A DNA stretch of 10,550 nucleotides from Nitrospirota bacterium (GCA_027456925.1 DAIDTZ010000402.1:1-10550), one strand, 5' to 3'; positions 1-7,384 are shown, counted from the first letter of the stretch. A program made the numbers and translations. Notes: generated by a model not told the origin, from the letters alone.

Positions 1-1020
1 ATCGAAACCTTCCTGTCTGAAGCGACAAACGCCGGGGCCTTTTATTACCCGAAGTGGTCGCAGCAGGTCGCCGGGATCAGAGGGGCTTGCGCAAGGCTCG
101 TTCATGCGCGGCCTGAGGAAATCGCCTTCGTCAAGAGCACCTCCCACGGGCTTTCGATTGTCGCCCAGGGGCTTGACTGGAAACCGGGCGACAATGTTCT
201 GGTTTACGAAAAGGAATTTCCTTCGAATATTTACCCCTGGCTGAATCTTCGGAGAAAAGGGGTCGTCGTAAAAATCATTCCTTCCCACGATGGAAGGATT
301 GTAATCGCCGACATTGAAAAGTTGATCGATCCGAGAACGAGGCTGCTCGCCCTAAGCTCCGTGCAGTACGCGAACGGGTTCAGGATCGATCTGAAAAATG
401 TAGGCGGCCTCTGTCGTAATAAAAACGTCCTTTTCTGCGTGGACGCGATCCAGAGCCTCGGTGTCATTCCCATGGATGTCAAGGAATGCAACATCGACTT
501 TCTCTCTGCTGACGGCCACAAGTGGCTGCTCGGTCCTGAGGGCATCGGCCTTTTCTACTGCAGGAAGGAACTTGTTGAGCGCATTGATCCGCCGCTTCTC
601 GGGTGGAAGTCTGTTCAGAACGAGTTTGACTTTGATCATCCGGACTTTGCCCTTAAGACAGATGCGCAGAGATTCGAGGAAGGCTCGATGAATCTCCTGG
701 GCATTTTCGGGCTCGGTGCTGCGATCGCACTCCTGTCCGAGGTCGGGATTGCCATGATAGAAGAACGTGTGCTCGGTTTAGGCGATGTGATCATTCGTGA
801 AGCCGAAAGAAAGGGTTATTCTCTTCTCACGCCGAAAGCACGAAAGGAGCGGGGAGGGAATATCACTTTCGCAGGCGCTTTCGATCCTGCTGCGACACGG
901 GATAATTTGCGGGAGAAGGGAATCATGGTCAACGCCCGGGGAGGCGGCCTTCGCGTTTCACCGCATTTTTATAACACGGAAGAGGAGATCGTAGCGTTGT
1001 TTCATGCTCTGGCAGGATAA
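1..1020 (+). CDS. Class V aminotransferase family protein (PLP), 5' partial
   Basis: The reading frame is open from the first base of the window and ends at TAA 1018-1020, giving 339 visible residues; roughly 40-50 N-terminal residues of a typical 380-residue family member must lie upstream. It is a fold-type I PLP enzyme. A phosphate-binding KSTSHG stretch lies near residues 46-51, the cofactor-ring aspartate is in VDAIQ (D148, Q151), and the Schiff-base lysine is in ADGHKWLLGPEG (K174, after H173). In cysteine desulfurases of the SufS/CsdA type, a catalytic cysteine sits on a loop (often within GHHCAQP) before the C-terminal helix. Here the matching region reads NARGGGLRVSPHFYN and has no cysteine, so desulfurase activity is doubtful; an aminotransferase, lyase or epimerase role is equally possible. 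The substrate cannot be read from the sequence. The gene converges on pgi with only 18 bases between stop codons, and I see no clear terminator hairpin there. Confidence 0.88.
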   Translation: METFLSEATNAGAFYYPKWSQQVAGIRGACARLVHARPEEIAFVKSTSHGLSIVAQGLDWKPGDNVLVYEKEFPSNIYPWLNLRRKGVVVKIIPSHDGRIVIADIEKLIDPRTRLLALSSVQYANGFRIDLKNVGGLCRNKNVLFCVDAIQSLGVIPMDVKECNIDFLSADGHKWLLGPEGIGLFYCRKELVERIDPPLLGWKSVQNEFDFDHPDFALKTDAQRFEEGSMNLLGIFGLGAAIALLSEVGIAMIEERVLGLGDVIIREAERKGYSLLTPKARKERGGNITFAGAFDPAATRDNLREKGIMVNARGGGLRVSPHFYNTEEEIVALFHALAG

Positions 1021-1038
1021 CGGTATTTGCACAGCTTT

Positions 1039-2628
1039 TTAGATGACTTCATAGTGCGCATCACAGGCATCCTTCCCCAAGCTCTTCTTAATGCGATGAT
1101 CACTGTTTGCGCTTACCTGTTCAAGGATCCTGAAAATGGTTTCGCTGTTTTCCTCTGCGCCGATTCCCCTGGCAAGTGCTTCTGCGGTGAACGAATCGCC
1201 CTTGTGCTTATTCAAAAAATCCAGTGCTTCCTTCTGCAGATGGATGACCGCGCCGGCCATCTTCTTTCCTGCCTCGACGCCCGGCTGATGGTACGCATTG
1301 ATGTTTACGAGACCAGCGTAGAAACCGACTGCCCGTTCATACAGCGCGATCAGTGCGCCGATCGACTGCGCGTCGAGCTTCTCGATCGTGATTGTGAGCG
1401 ATTCCCGTTTGTTTTCGTATAAGGCATTGCGCGTTCCCTGGAGATAGGCGTGCAAATAATCCCCGCTCGTGACCCCGGGCTCGACCTCCGGGGACTGCTC
1501 ATCGCGGTCATGCAGCACTTCGATGAACGTTGCGAAGAAGTTGTTCACCCCCTCGCGCAGCTGCTGTACATATGCATGCTGGTCCGTGGTCCCTTTGTTG
1601 CCGTAAACAGCGATGCCCTGGTTCACGACCTTGCCGCTCAGATCTTTCTCTTTACCGAGGGATTCCATAACAAGCTGCTGGAGATATTTGGGGAACAGCA
1701 TCAGACGGTCTCTATAAGGAAGGATGACCATGTCCTTGGCTCCCCTCCCGTTGGTGGCGTGATGCCACGCCAAGGCAAGGAGGGCAGCGGGGTTGGACCG
1801 GGTTTCCTTTTTCCTCGTACTTTCATCGCAAAGCGCCGCACCTTTAAGAAAGTCCTGTACGTGTATTCCCTGAAGAGCCATCGGGAGCAGCCCAACAGCA
1901 GAAGTTATTGATGTTCTCCCACCAACCCAGTCCCACATTGGAAATCTTGCGAGCCAACCGTCGTTTTTTGCCAGTTCATCGAGCTTACTTCCCACTCCTG
2001 TTACTGCTACTGCGTGCCTTTCGAATGACAAATTCGCTTTCCTATAAGCGGCGGCAACTTCCAGCATCCCATTTCTGGTTTCCGTGGTCCCGCCGCTTTT
2101 TGATATAACAATAGTGAGGGTATCCTCAAGGTCGTTTCCAATATGTGAAAGCACGCGGTCGATCCCGTCCGGATCGGTGTTGTCCAGGAAAAAGGCCTGC
2201 ATCCTGTCTTTCGGCGTACCGAGCGCGTCGGCAATAAACTGCGGCCCCAGGGCGGAACCGCCGATTCCGATGCTTAAAAAACGGGTGAAACGGGCGCGCT
2301 TGCGCGGATAGATCTTGCCGGCGTGAACTACGAAGGTAAAATCTTTAATGGCTTGCAGCGTGTCTTCGATTTCCTTGCGGATTTCCGGCAGCGGCGCGCA
2401 TTCGGGCGATCTCAGCCAGTAGTGGCCGACCATGCGGTTCTCGTCAGGATTGGCAATGGCGCCGGATTCAAGCGCGTCCATGGCCTGATAGGCTTTTTGG
2501 ATTTGAGGCTCCATGCGGTCGAGGTAATCGTCGGCAAAGTTCATCCGGCTTACGTCGAGCGTCAGGCCGATGGACGGGCATACGCAGAGATATTTCTTAT
2601 ACCGTTCCCAGAGCAAGTTGTCGTTCAT
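1039..2628 (-). CDS. pgi: Glucose-6-phosphate isomerase
   Basis: Cytoplasmic enzyme interconverting glucose 6-phosphate and fructose 6-phosphate in glycolysis and gluconeogenesis. The 529-residue length is normal for the large bacterial form. Two SIS-type sugar-phosphate folds are visible: SIGIGGSALGP at 119-129 and phosphate-binding SKSGGTTET at 176-184. The family hallmarks follow: WVGGRTS (234-240), MESLGK with the probable catalytic glutamate E322, TDQHA with the ring-opening histidine H351, and QPGVEAGKKMAG (448-459) with the C-terminal catalytic lysine. All key residues are present, so it should be active. ATG 2628 is the only sensible start: the frame upstream hits TGA within a few codons and the next methionine is residue 29. 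No Shine-Dalgarno lies directly before it. A strong AGGAGG sits about 44 nt upstream (2673-2678), beyond a dispersed repeat. It lies on the same strand as the 81-residue gene 88 bases upstream and may be cotranscribed with it. Confidence 0.96.
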   Translation of the reverse strand: MNDNLLWERYKKYLCVCPSIGLTLDVSRMNFADDYLDRMEPQIQKAYQAMDALESGAIANPDENRMVGHYWLRSPECAPLPEIRKEIEDTLQAIKDFTFVVHAGKIYPRKRARFTRFLSIGIGGSALGPQFIADALGTPKDRMQAFFLDNTDPDGIDRVLSHIGNDLEDTLTIVISKSGGTTETRNGMLEVAAAYRKANLSFERHAVAVTGVGSKLDELAKNDGWLARFPMWDWVGGRTSITSAVGLLPMALQGIHVQDFLKGAALCDESTRKKETRSNPAALLALAWHHATNGRGAKDMVILPYRDRLMLFPKYLQQLVMESLGKEKDLSGKVVNQGIAVYGNKGTTDQHAYVQQLREGVNNFFATFIEVLHDRDEQSPEVEPGVTSGDYLHAYLQGTRNALYENKRESLTITIEKLDAQSIGALIALYERAVGFYAGLVNINAYHQPGVEAGKKMAGAVIHLQKEALDFLNKHKGDSFTAEALARGIGAEENSETIFRILEQVSANSDHRIKKSLGKDACDAHYEVI

Positions 2629-2637
2629 GTTTCTTTT

Positions 2638-2673
2638 TCACCGCTGAGGACGCAGAGGTCGCGGAGTGAGAAC
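2638..2673 (-). repeat. Dispersed intergenic repeat, family A copy 1
   Basis: Read on the minus strand this stretch runs GCGACCTCTGCGTCCTCAGC and on to GGTGA. It resembles the short 'CTCTGCGTCCTCTGCGGTGA' repeats scattered through many environmental bacterial genomes. A second copy in the opposite orientation lies before mnmG (core 4566-4590); 12 of the first 13 bases agree and similarity then decays. It fills the space between an isolated Shine-Dalgarno (2673-2678) and the pgi start codon. It encodes nothing recognisable. Confidence 0.6.
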
Positions 2674-2716
2674 CTCCTGAAAAGATGATTTTTAAAAAAC
2701 CTGACATCCGCCTTTT

Positions 2717-2962
2717 CTATTCTTCTTTCCCGTACACTGCCCGAATCCTTCTGCCGAGCTCCCGGAGGGCTTCGGAAAAGGTCAGACCCTGGTCCATAAG
2801 CTCGCGAACGACCTCTGCTTTGCTTAAGGACGCGATCACTTCGTCGGCTTCGTCCACGACGTTGCAGGCGTTCTCCCCCTTCTCCAGCTGCTGCCTGATG
2901 CAGGTCTCGAGCTGTTCAGGAGAATACTTGTCCACGACTTTTTTCAGCTCTTGCGTTTTCAT
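2717..2962 (-). CDS. Conserved-looking 81-residue protein of unknown function
   Basis: A short, highly charged protein with no signal peptide or membrane segment, so probably cytoplasmic. It should be largely helical. The N-terminal half (MKTQELKKVVDKYSPEQLET) is Lys/Glu-rich; two cysteines, C21 and C33, lie 12 apart with no zinc-motif spacing; the C-terminal half (AEVVRELMDQGLTFSEALRELGRRIRAVYG) looks like a pair of helices ending in a basic patch that could contact nucleic acid or a partner. I do not recognise the family and assign no function. The codon pattern and clean stop TAG 2717-2719 favour a real gene. ATG 2962 has no good Shine-Dalgarno, whereas an in-frame ATG at 3010 does but is cut off by one TGA at 2966-2968 (separate entry). 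It is divergent from mnmE and lies 88 bases upstream of pgi on the same strand. Confidence 0.7.
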   Translation of the reverse strand: MKTQELKKVVDKYSPEQLETCIRQQLEKGENACNVVDEADEVIASLSKAEVVRELMDQGLTFSEALRELGRRIRAVYGKEE

Positions 2963-2965
2963 CGA

Positions 2966-3010
2966 TCAAACCGACAATGGAGTCATTTTATCATAAAAAT
3001 CGAGCGACAT
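2966..3010 (-). other. Candidate 14-codon upstream ORF, in frame with the 81-residue gene
   Basis: On the minus strand AAGGAGG (rc of 3014-3020) is followed by TTC and ATG (3010-3008), opening MSLDFYDKMTPLSV and then TGA (2968-2966). One codon later, in the same frame, comes the ATG of the 81-residue gene. The 3-nt gap between GGAGG and ATG is tight but this is the best ribosome site in the gap. Possible readings are a leader peptide whose termination feeds reinitiation at 2962, an N-terminal extension broken by a nonsense change, or chance. The peptide itself has no recognisable function. Confidence 0.35.
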
Positions 3011-3058
3011 GAACCTCCTTTTTCATATTTCTTCTCCCTGGTGCGCCGGTGAGCCGAA

Positions 3059-3064
3059 TATAAT
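3059..3064 (+). promoter_or_regulatory. Possible -10 element for the mnmE-mnmG-rsmG operon
   Basis: A perfect TATAAT hexamer lies 48 bases upstream of the mnmE ATG, predicting a start near 3071 and a leader of about 42 nt. No -35 of any quality is found 16-18 bases upstream and there is no TG extension, so the call is weak. A rival TAATAT at 3101-3106 would place the transcript start almost exactly on the ATG (leaderless). Confidence 0.3.
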
Positions 3065-3112
3065 CCGAAAAAGGTGTTTTTTACTCATGCTGCTTTATGG
3101 TAATATGTGCCG

Positions 3113-4483
3113 ATGAACGAGCAGGACACCATATGCGCGGTTTCCACGCCAGCCGGCGAAGGCGGGATCGGCATCATCCGCATCAGCGGGAAAGACGCGA
3201 TTGGGATCGCAGGGATTGTCTTCAGGTCGGGGAAAAAGAAAAAACTCGAGGCCGCGCCAAGCCATTCGCTGCACTACGGCCGCATTGTTGACCCATCGTC
3301 CGGCGAGGCTGTTGACGAAACGCTTGTGACCGTCATGCGCGCGCCTGCAACTTATACCCGTGAAGATGTTGTCGAGATCAACTGCCACGGCGGCATGGTG
3401 CCGCTCGCGCGGACCATGGCGCTTCTCCTGGCAGCTGGCGCGAGGCAGGCAGCGCCCGGCGAGTTCACGAAGCGGGCCTTTCTGAACGGAAGGATCGATC
3501 TGGCCCAGGCGGAAGCGGTGATGGACATTATCAGCGCGAAAACGGACCTGGCGCACCGCTCGGCAAACAAGCAGCTTTTGGGCGGCCTTTCCCGGGAAAT
3601 TGCCGCGCTGCGCGACAAAATGATTTCACTCCTTGCAGCAGTCGAGGCAGGCGTTGATTTTCCGGAAGAGGACGTCGAGACCGGAACAGGCAAGCCGCTT
3701 GGCGCTGAAATATCCGAAGTAATCACGGTAATCGACAAGTTCCTGTCAAGCTATGTTTTCGGCAGAATCCTCCGGAGCGGCCTGGGGACAGCGATCGTGG
3801 GCAGGCCGAACGTGGGAAAATCGTCGCTCTTAAACGCGTTGCTTAAACAGGACCGGGCCATCGTAACCGAACTGCCGGGTACGACCCGGGACGTGCTTGA
3901 GGAATATGTGAATGTCATGGGCGTTCCGCTCAGGATCATCGATACGGCGGGCATCAGGCTTTCTCATGATCTGGCCGAGCAGGAGGGAGTACGCCGGAGC
4001 CTTGCAACCATCGATTCCGCCGATATCGTCCTGGTCGTACTCGATGGAGCCCTTTCCCTGACGCCCGAGGACAGGCGCGTCCTGGGTGAAGTAAAGGGCA
4101 AGAAAGCCATCGCGGTCATCAATAGATCCGATCTGCCGAGAAAGCTCGAGAAGATCGATTGGCCGGATGTGCAGATTTCCCTGTCCTGCAGAACGGGGAC
4201 AGGCCTCGATGATTTGAGGAACGCGATATCCGCATTCGTGCAAAAAGGAGCCGTGGGTCCGCAGGAACATCCCTGGGCCGTGAACCAGCGGCACAAGCTT
4301 GCCTTGGAGAAGTCCCGGGGAAGCCTGGAAAAGGCCTTGGCTGCCGCCCAGGCAGGCCTTTCCCCGGAATTCATTGCCCTGGACCTTCGCGATGCCCTTG
4401 ATAACCTGGGGCTGATCATCGGCGCAACGTATACTGACGATATTCTCGAACGGATTTTCAACGATTTCTGCATCGGGAAGTGA
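3113..4483 (+). CDS. mnmE: tRNA uridine-5-carboxymethylaminomethyl modification GTPase MnmE
   Basis: With MnmG, this GTPase installs the (carboxymethyl)aminomethyl group on U34 of tRNAs reading split codon boxes; it acts in the cytoplasm as a G-domain-dimerising GTPase activated by potassium. From ATG 3113 it is 456 residues, the normal length. The N-terminal formyl-THF-binding domain opens with DTICAVSTPAGEGGIGIIR. The G domain inserted in the helical domain carries GRPNVGKS (230-237), PGTTRD (255-260), DTAG (277-280) and a G4 motif NRSD (337-340) in place of the usual NKxD, a mild variant. The protein ends in the family's CIGK with catalytic C453. A GTG six bases upstream (3107) is an alternative start, but ATG 3113 gives the standard N-terminus; neither has a strong Shine-Dalgarno. 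It heads a co-directional run with mnmG and rsmG, an order common near bacterial replication origins. Confidence 0.97.
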   Translation: MNEQDTICAVSTPAGEGGIGIIRISGKDAIGIAGIVFRSGKKKKLEAAPSHSLHYGRIVDPSSGEAVDETLVTVMRAPATYTREDVVEINCHGGMVPLARTMALLLAAGARQAAPGEFTKRAFLNGRIDLAQAEAVMDIISAKTDLAHRSANKQLLGGLSREIAALRDKMISLLAAVEAGVDFPEEDVETGTGKPLGAEISEVITVIDKFLSSYVFGRILRSGLGTAIVGRPNVGKSSLLNALLKQDRAIVTELPGTTRDVLEEYVNVMGVPLRIIDTAGIRLSHDLAEQEGVRRSLATIDSADIVLVVLDGALSLTPEDRRVLGEVKGKKAIAVINRSDLPRKLEKIDWPDVQISLSCRTGTGLDDLRNAISAFVQKGAVGPQEHPWAVNQRHKLALEKSRGSLEKALAAAQAGLSPEFIALDLRDALDNLGLIIGATYTDDILERIFNDFCIGK

Positions 4484-4489
4484 TATAAA
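4481..4489 (+). promoter_or_regulatory. Possible extended -10 promoter before mnmG
   Basis: TGATATAAA fits the extended -10 pattern (TG, one base, then TATAAA) and overlaps the mnmE stop codon. No -35 is recognisable, as is usual for extended -10 promoters. It could give mnmG-rsmG a transcript of its own starting near 4496, which would help explain the unusually long 128-base gap in this operon. Prediction from pattern only. Confidence 0.3.
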
Positions 4490-4556
4490 AATACGAATAT
4501 GGCGGCGCCTTCTCCGGCGGGAGCAGGGGAGTCGCGAGGGATTCATGCCGTCTTTG

Positions 4557-4600
4557 GTTCTTTTTGCGACCTTTGCGTTTCCGCGAGAGATCGCTTTTGG
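4557..4600 (+). repeat. Dispersed intergenic repeat, family A copy 2
   Basis: The core GCGACCTTTGCGTTTCCGCG (4566-4585) followed by AGAGATCGC matches the family seen on the minus strand upstream of pgi (2638-2673). It occupies the mnmE-mnmG gap and ends about a dozen bases before the mnmG start. Any longer reading of mnmG starting at TTG 4564 would translate this repeat, which argues against that start. Confidence 0.6.
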
Positions 4601-4611
4601 GTTTTGATGTT

Positions 4612-6489
4612 ATGACCATGCAAAAAAAATATGACGTCGTCGTCATCGGCGCGGGTCACGCGGGGTGTGAAGCCGCGCTTGCCGCCGCGCGCATGGGCTG
4701 CAACACGCTCATGCTCACGATGAACCTCGACAGCATCGCGCTCATGTCCTGCAACCCGGCGATCGGCGGCCTGGCCAAGGGTCATCTCGTGAAAGAGATC
4801 GACGCGCTCGGCGGCGAGATGGCTAAGATCATCGACCGGACCGGCATCCAGTTCCGCATTTTGAACCAAAGCAAGGGGCCGGCCGTGCGCGGCACGCGGG
4901 CCCAGGCCGACAAACAGCGGTACCGGCTCGCGATGAAAGAATCGATAGAAAAACAGCCGCGGCTCGATGTGAAGCAAGGCCTTGTCGAGAAGATCCTTGT
5001 CGAAGGCAATAAAATCGTTGGAGTGGAAACAAACATCGGCGTAACGCATCTTGCGTCTTCTGTGATCGTGACAACAGGCACCTTCCTTAAGGGTCTTATC
5101 CACATCGGGCTCGTTCATTATCCCTCAGGCAGGGCAGGGGAATTTCCCTCAAACGGTCTTTCGGATAATCTTAGAGACCTCGGGTTCGAGCTCGGCAGGC
5201 TCAAGACCGGCACGCCTGCTCGGTTGAACGGCAGAACCATAGATTTTACGAAAATGAAAAAGCAGCCTGGCGATGACCCTGCGCCTTTTTTCTCGTATTC
5301 CGAAAAAACGCACCCCCTCCCACAAATGCCATGCTATTTAACATATACTAATGCGTCTACACATGAAATTATTCGCAATAATCTAGGCAGTTCCCCACTT
5401 TATGCTGGAATCATAAAAGGAATAGGCCCTCGGTACTGTCCTTCAATTGAAGATAAAGTAATGCGGTTTTCGGAACGGGAACGGCACCAGGTATTTCTCG
5501 AACCAGAAGGGCTTGATACGGAAGAATATTACGCCAACGGCCTGTCCACGAGCCTGCCCTACGACGTGCAAACCATGATGTATCGCACCATTTCCGGCCT
5601 CGAAGAGGTCGAGATCATGCGGCCTGCCTACGCCATCGAGTATGATTTCGCCTTTCCCACGCAGATCCAGCACTCCCTTGAGACGAAAAAGATATCAGGC
5701 CTTTTTTTCGCGGGCCAGATCAACGGCACGTCGGGATATGAAGAGGCTGCGGCCCAGGGTCTCTTGGCCGGAGTGAATGCGGCACTCAAGATCCGGAAGC
5801 GGGAGCCGCTCATCCTCTCTCGCTCCGAGGCGTACATCGGCGTGCTGATCGACGACCTCGTGACGCGGGGGACGAACGAGCCCTATCGCATGTTCACCTC
5901 CCGGGCAGAGTACCGGCTCCTCCTGCGCGAAGACAATGCGGACCTCCGGCTCCGTCATCACGGACGGAACATCGGGCTTGTTTCAGAGGAAGACTATCAG
6001 GAGTTTGTGGAAAAGAAAGAACGCATCGATTGCGAAGTCCTGCGGCTTCAAAACCTCTGGGTCAAGCCCACCGCGGAAGTAAACAACCTGCTCGCAGAGC
6101 GCGGATCAACGGCCCTTGCCTCTGAAGCGTCTTTGGAGCAGCTCTTGAAGCGGCCGGAAATGGCATACGCCGATATCAGCAGGATCAACTCTCCGCCAAA
6201 GCCGCTTGACCCCGCCGCTGCCGAGCAGGTTGAGATCCGGGTAAAGTACGAGGGTTACATCCAGCGCCAGCTGCAGCAGGTGAAGCGCTTTGCCTCGCTC
6301 GAGGAAAAGAACCTGCCCGATGATATGGACTACGACGCCATCACCGGCCTCGGCAGCGAAGTCAAACAGAAGCTGAACCAGGTGCGTCCGATCTCCCTTG
6401 GCCAAGCATCGCGCATTTCGGGCATCACGCCTGCGGCGATTTCCCTGCTCATGGTTGCGCTGGAAAAACGAAAGCGGGGAAGGGCGTAA
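4612..6489 (+). CDS. mnmG: tRNA uridine-5-carboxymethylaminomethyl modification enzyme MnmG (GidA)
   Basis: FAD-dependent partner of MnmE in wobble-uridine modification. From ATG 4612 it is 625 residues, close to the usual 620-630. The FAD-binding Rossmann motif VVIGAGHAGCE is at residues 10-20. The two conserved functional cysteines are at C47 (MSCNPAIGG) and C276 (RYCPSIEDK). The family signatures GPRYCPSIEDK and INGTSGYEEAAAQGL are intact, and the C-terminal helical MnmE/tRNA-binding region (YEGYIQRQ onwards) is complete. ATG 4618 is a nearly equivalent start; neither has a good Shine-Dalgarno, and the TTG at 4564 would run through a dispersed repeat. One oddity: about 130 bases (5331-5460) encoding highly conserved residues are roughly 36% GC and use codons such as TTA, CTA, ATA and AAT, against 55-60% GC on both sides. 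Confidence 0.97.
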   Translation: MTMQKKYDVVVIGAGHAGCEAALAAARMGCNTLMLTMNLDSIALMSCNPAIGGLAKGHLVKEIDALGGEMAKIIDRTGIQFRILNQSKGPAVRGTRAQADKQRYRLAMKESIEKQPRLDVKQGLVEKILVEGNKIVGVETNIGVTHLASSVIVTTGTFLKGLIHIGLVHYPSGRAGEFPSNGLSDNLRDLGFELGRLKTGTPARLNGRTIDFTKMKKQPGDDPAPFFSYSEKTHPLPQMPCYLTYTNASTHEIIRNNLGSSPLYAGIIKGIGPRYCPSIEDKVMRFSERERHQVFLEPEGLDTEEYYANGLSTSLPYDVQTMMYRTISGLEEVEIMRPAYAIEYDFAFPTQIQHSLETKKISGLFFAGQINGTSGYEEAAAQGLLAGVNAALKIRKREPLILSRSEAYIGVLIDDLVTRGTNEPYRMFTSRAEYRLLLREDNADLRLRHHGRNIGLVSEEDYQEFVEKKERIDCEVLRLQNLWVKPTAEVNNLLAERGSTALASEASLEQLLKRPEMAYADISRINSPPKPLDPAAAEQVEIRVKYEGYIQRQLQQVKRFASLEEKNLPDDMDYDAITGLGSEVKQKLNQVRPISLGQASRISGITPAAISLLMVALEKRKRGRA

Positions 6490-6493
6490 CAAC

Positions 6494-6530
6494 AATGCGG
6501 AATGACGAATGCGGAATTGGGAATTATGGC
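6494..6530 (+). repeat. Dispersed intergenic repeat of the GCGGAATTGGGAATT type, family B
   Basis: The gap between mnmG and rsmG contains AATGCGGAAT twice (6494-6503 and 6508-6517), followed by TGGGAATTATGG. Such GAATGCGGAATT strings are a familiar dispersed non-coding repeat in environmental genomes. An apparent earlier rsmG start at 6509 lies inside it and is therefore unlikely. Confidence 0.55.
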
Positions 6531-6571
6531 CTGGTGAAGAGGGGATCTGCATTGAGATCCGAGGATGCTCT

Positions 6572-7216
6572 ATGACCCCGAGGGAACTATTGATGACCGG
6601 CGCGCAGGAACTCGGCATCACTCTGTCCGTGGAGCAGGTGAACTCGCTTTTCATCTTTCTGGCAGAGCTGAAGAAGTGGAACCGGAAAATCAATCTTACC
6701 GCAATAAAAGACGAGCGGGATATTGTGATCAAGCATGTGCTCGATTCCCTTTCCTATATTCAAGGCTTCTCCCCGATACCGGGGCTGAAGCTGCTGGACA
6801 TGGGGGCAGGCGCCGGCTTTCCGGCAGTCCCGATCAAGCTGGCACACGCTGATATCGAGATCACGCTGGTTGAGTCGGTCAAAAAAAAGGCCTCTTTTTT
6901 GAGACATGTCGCGCGAACTCTTAAACTGACCGGAATTGAGGTCCAGGACAAAAGAACGAATGAGCTTCCCGATTCATACCACGGGGCCTATGATGTGGTC
7001 ACAGCACGGGCCTTTGCGGACATGAATCTGGCGCTTGAGGCTGGCCGGTTATTTCTGAGAACCGGGGGCCTCATGGTCCTGAGCAGGGGCGCTGAAGAGA
7101 CCATCGATAAGCACGAGTATGCCAGGTCAGGATACTCGTTGGAGAAAAGGCTCGCGCTGACGCTTCCCCATTCGGATTATAAGAGGGCTCTCTGGATTTT
7201 TAAGCGGGAACATTGA
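6572..7216 (+). CDS. rsmG: 16S rRNA (guanine-527-N7)-methyltransferase RsmG (GidB)
   Basis: SAM-dependent methyltransferase that makes m7G527 in the 530 loop of 16S rRNA; loss of the family's activity is known to give low-level streptomycin resistance. The chosen start ATG 6572 has GAGG seven bases upstream (6561-6564) and gives 214 residues, close to the usual 207-215; a start at 6509 would add 21 residues encoded by a dispersed repeat. The N-terminal signature NLTAIKDERDIVIKHVLDSL is followed by the SAM motif LLDMGAGAGFPAVPI (D76, G78-G82), the acidic ribose-binding stretch ITLVESVKKKASFL, and TARAFADMNLALE. No defect is seen. It is the last gene of the mnmE-mnmG-rsmG run, 82 bases after mnmG. 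No convincing terminator follows: the TGATC/GATCA pair at 7214-7232 is only a 5-bp stem. Confidence 0.96.
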   Translation: MTPRELLMTGAQELGITLSVEQVNSLFIFLAELKKWNRKINLTAIKDERDIVIKHVLDSLSYIQGFSPIPGLKLLDMGAGAGFPAVPIKLAHADIEITLVESVKKKASFLRHVARTLKLTGIEVQDKRTNELPDSYHGAYDVVTARAFADMNLALEAGRLFLRTGGLMVLSRGAEETIDKHEYARSGYSLEKRLALTLPHSDYKRALWIFKREH

Positions 7217-7220
7217 TCCT

Positions 7221-7384
7221 GAAAAAAGATCAGTTGGACACTGAAGAATCGGATTAACATATGATAAAGGCAGGTAAATTCTGAACCCAGAGTCTTCGCC
7301 TTTCGGGGGAACTGATTATCAAAGGAAAATCCGCTGTGATCAGGCTTTTATCCGCTTTTATCAGTGTCAAATTCCGTTTTTAGG
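7221..7384 (+). repeat. About 160-bp dispersed repeat, left copy of an inverted pair (family C)
   Basis: This stretch aligns end to end, in inverted orientation, with 8590-8747. Three collinear anchors are exact: CGGATTAACATATGATAAA (7250-7268 against the complement of 8703-8721), GAACTGAT (7309-7316 against 8656-8663), and CCGTTTTTAGG (7374-7384 against 8590-8600). The element also has loosely matching ends of its own (GACACTGA near 7237 and TCAGTGTC near 7361), like a MITE or palindromic repeat. The 230-base gap from rsmG to the next gene consists of this element, a parS site, and about 40 bases of leader. The inner part resembles the widespread CGGATAAA/TTTATCCG repeats. Confidence 0.7.

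Noticed and set aside
1756..1771. GGCGTG-ATGC-CACGCC hairpin
   Set aside because: It lies inside pgi in a conserved Trp-His-His-Ala-Thr-Asn segment and has no T-run, so it is a by-product of coding sequence.
4500..4545. Hairpin or terminator between mnmE and mnmG
   Set aside because: Only a 4-bp CTCC/GGAG stem forms and no T-run follows; the genes are co-directional and likely cotranscribed.
3830..4546. 238-codon open frame on the minus strand over mnmE
   Set aside because: Antisense to the conserved G domain and C-terminus of MnmE; low-complexity arginine-rich ends derive from the intergenic GC-rich stretch.
4543..5118. 191-codon open frame on the minus strand over the mnmG start
   Set aside because: It covers the FAD motif of MnmG in antisense, and its tail translates repeat family A.
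6509..6571. Longer rsmG reading starting at 6509
   Set aside because: The extra 21 codons are encoded by a dispersed repeat, while ATG 6572 has a properly spaced GAGG and gives the family's normal length.
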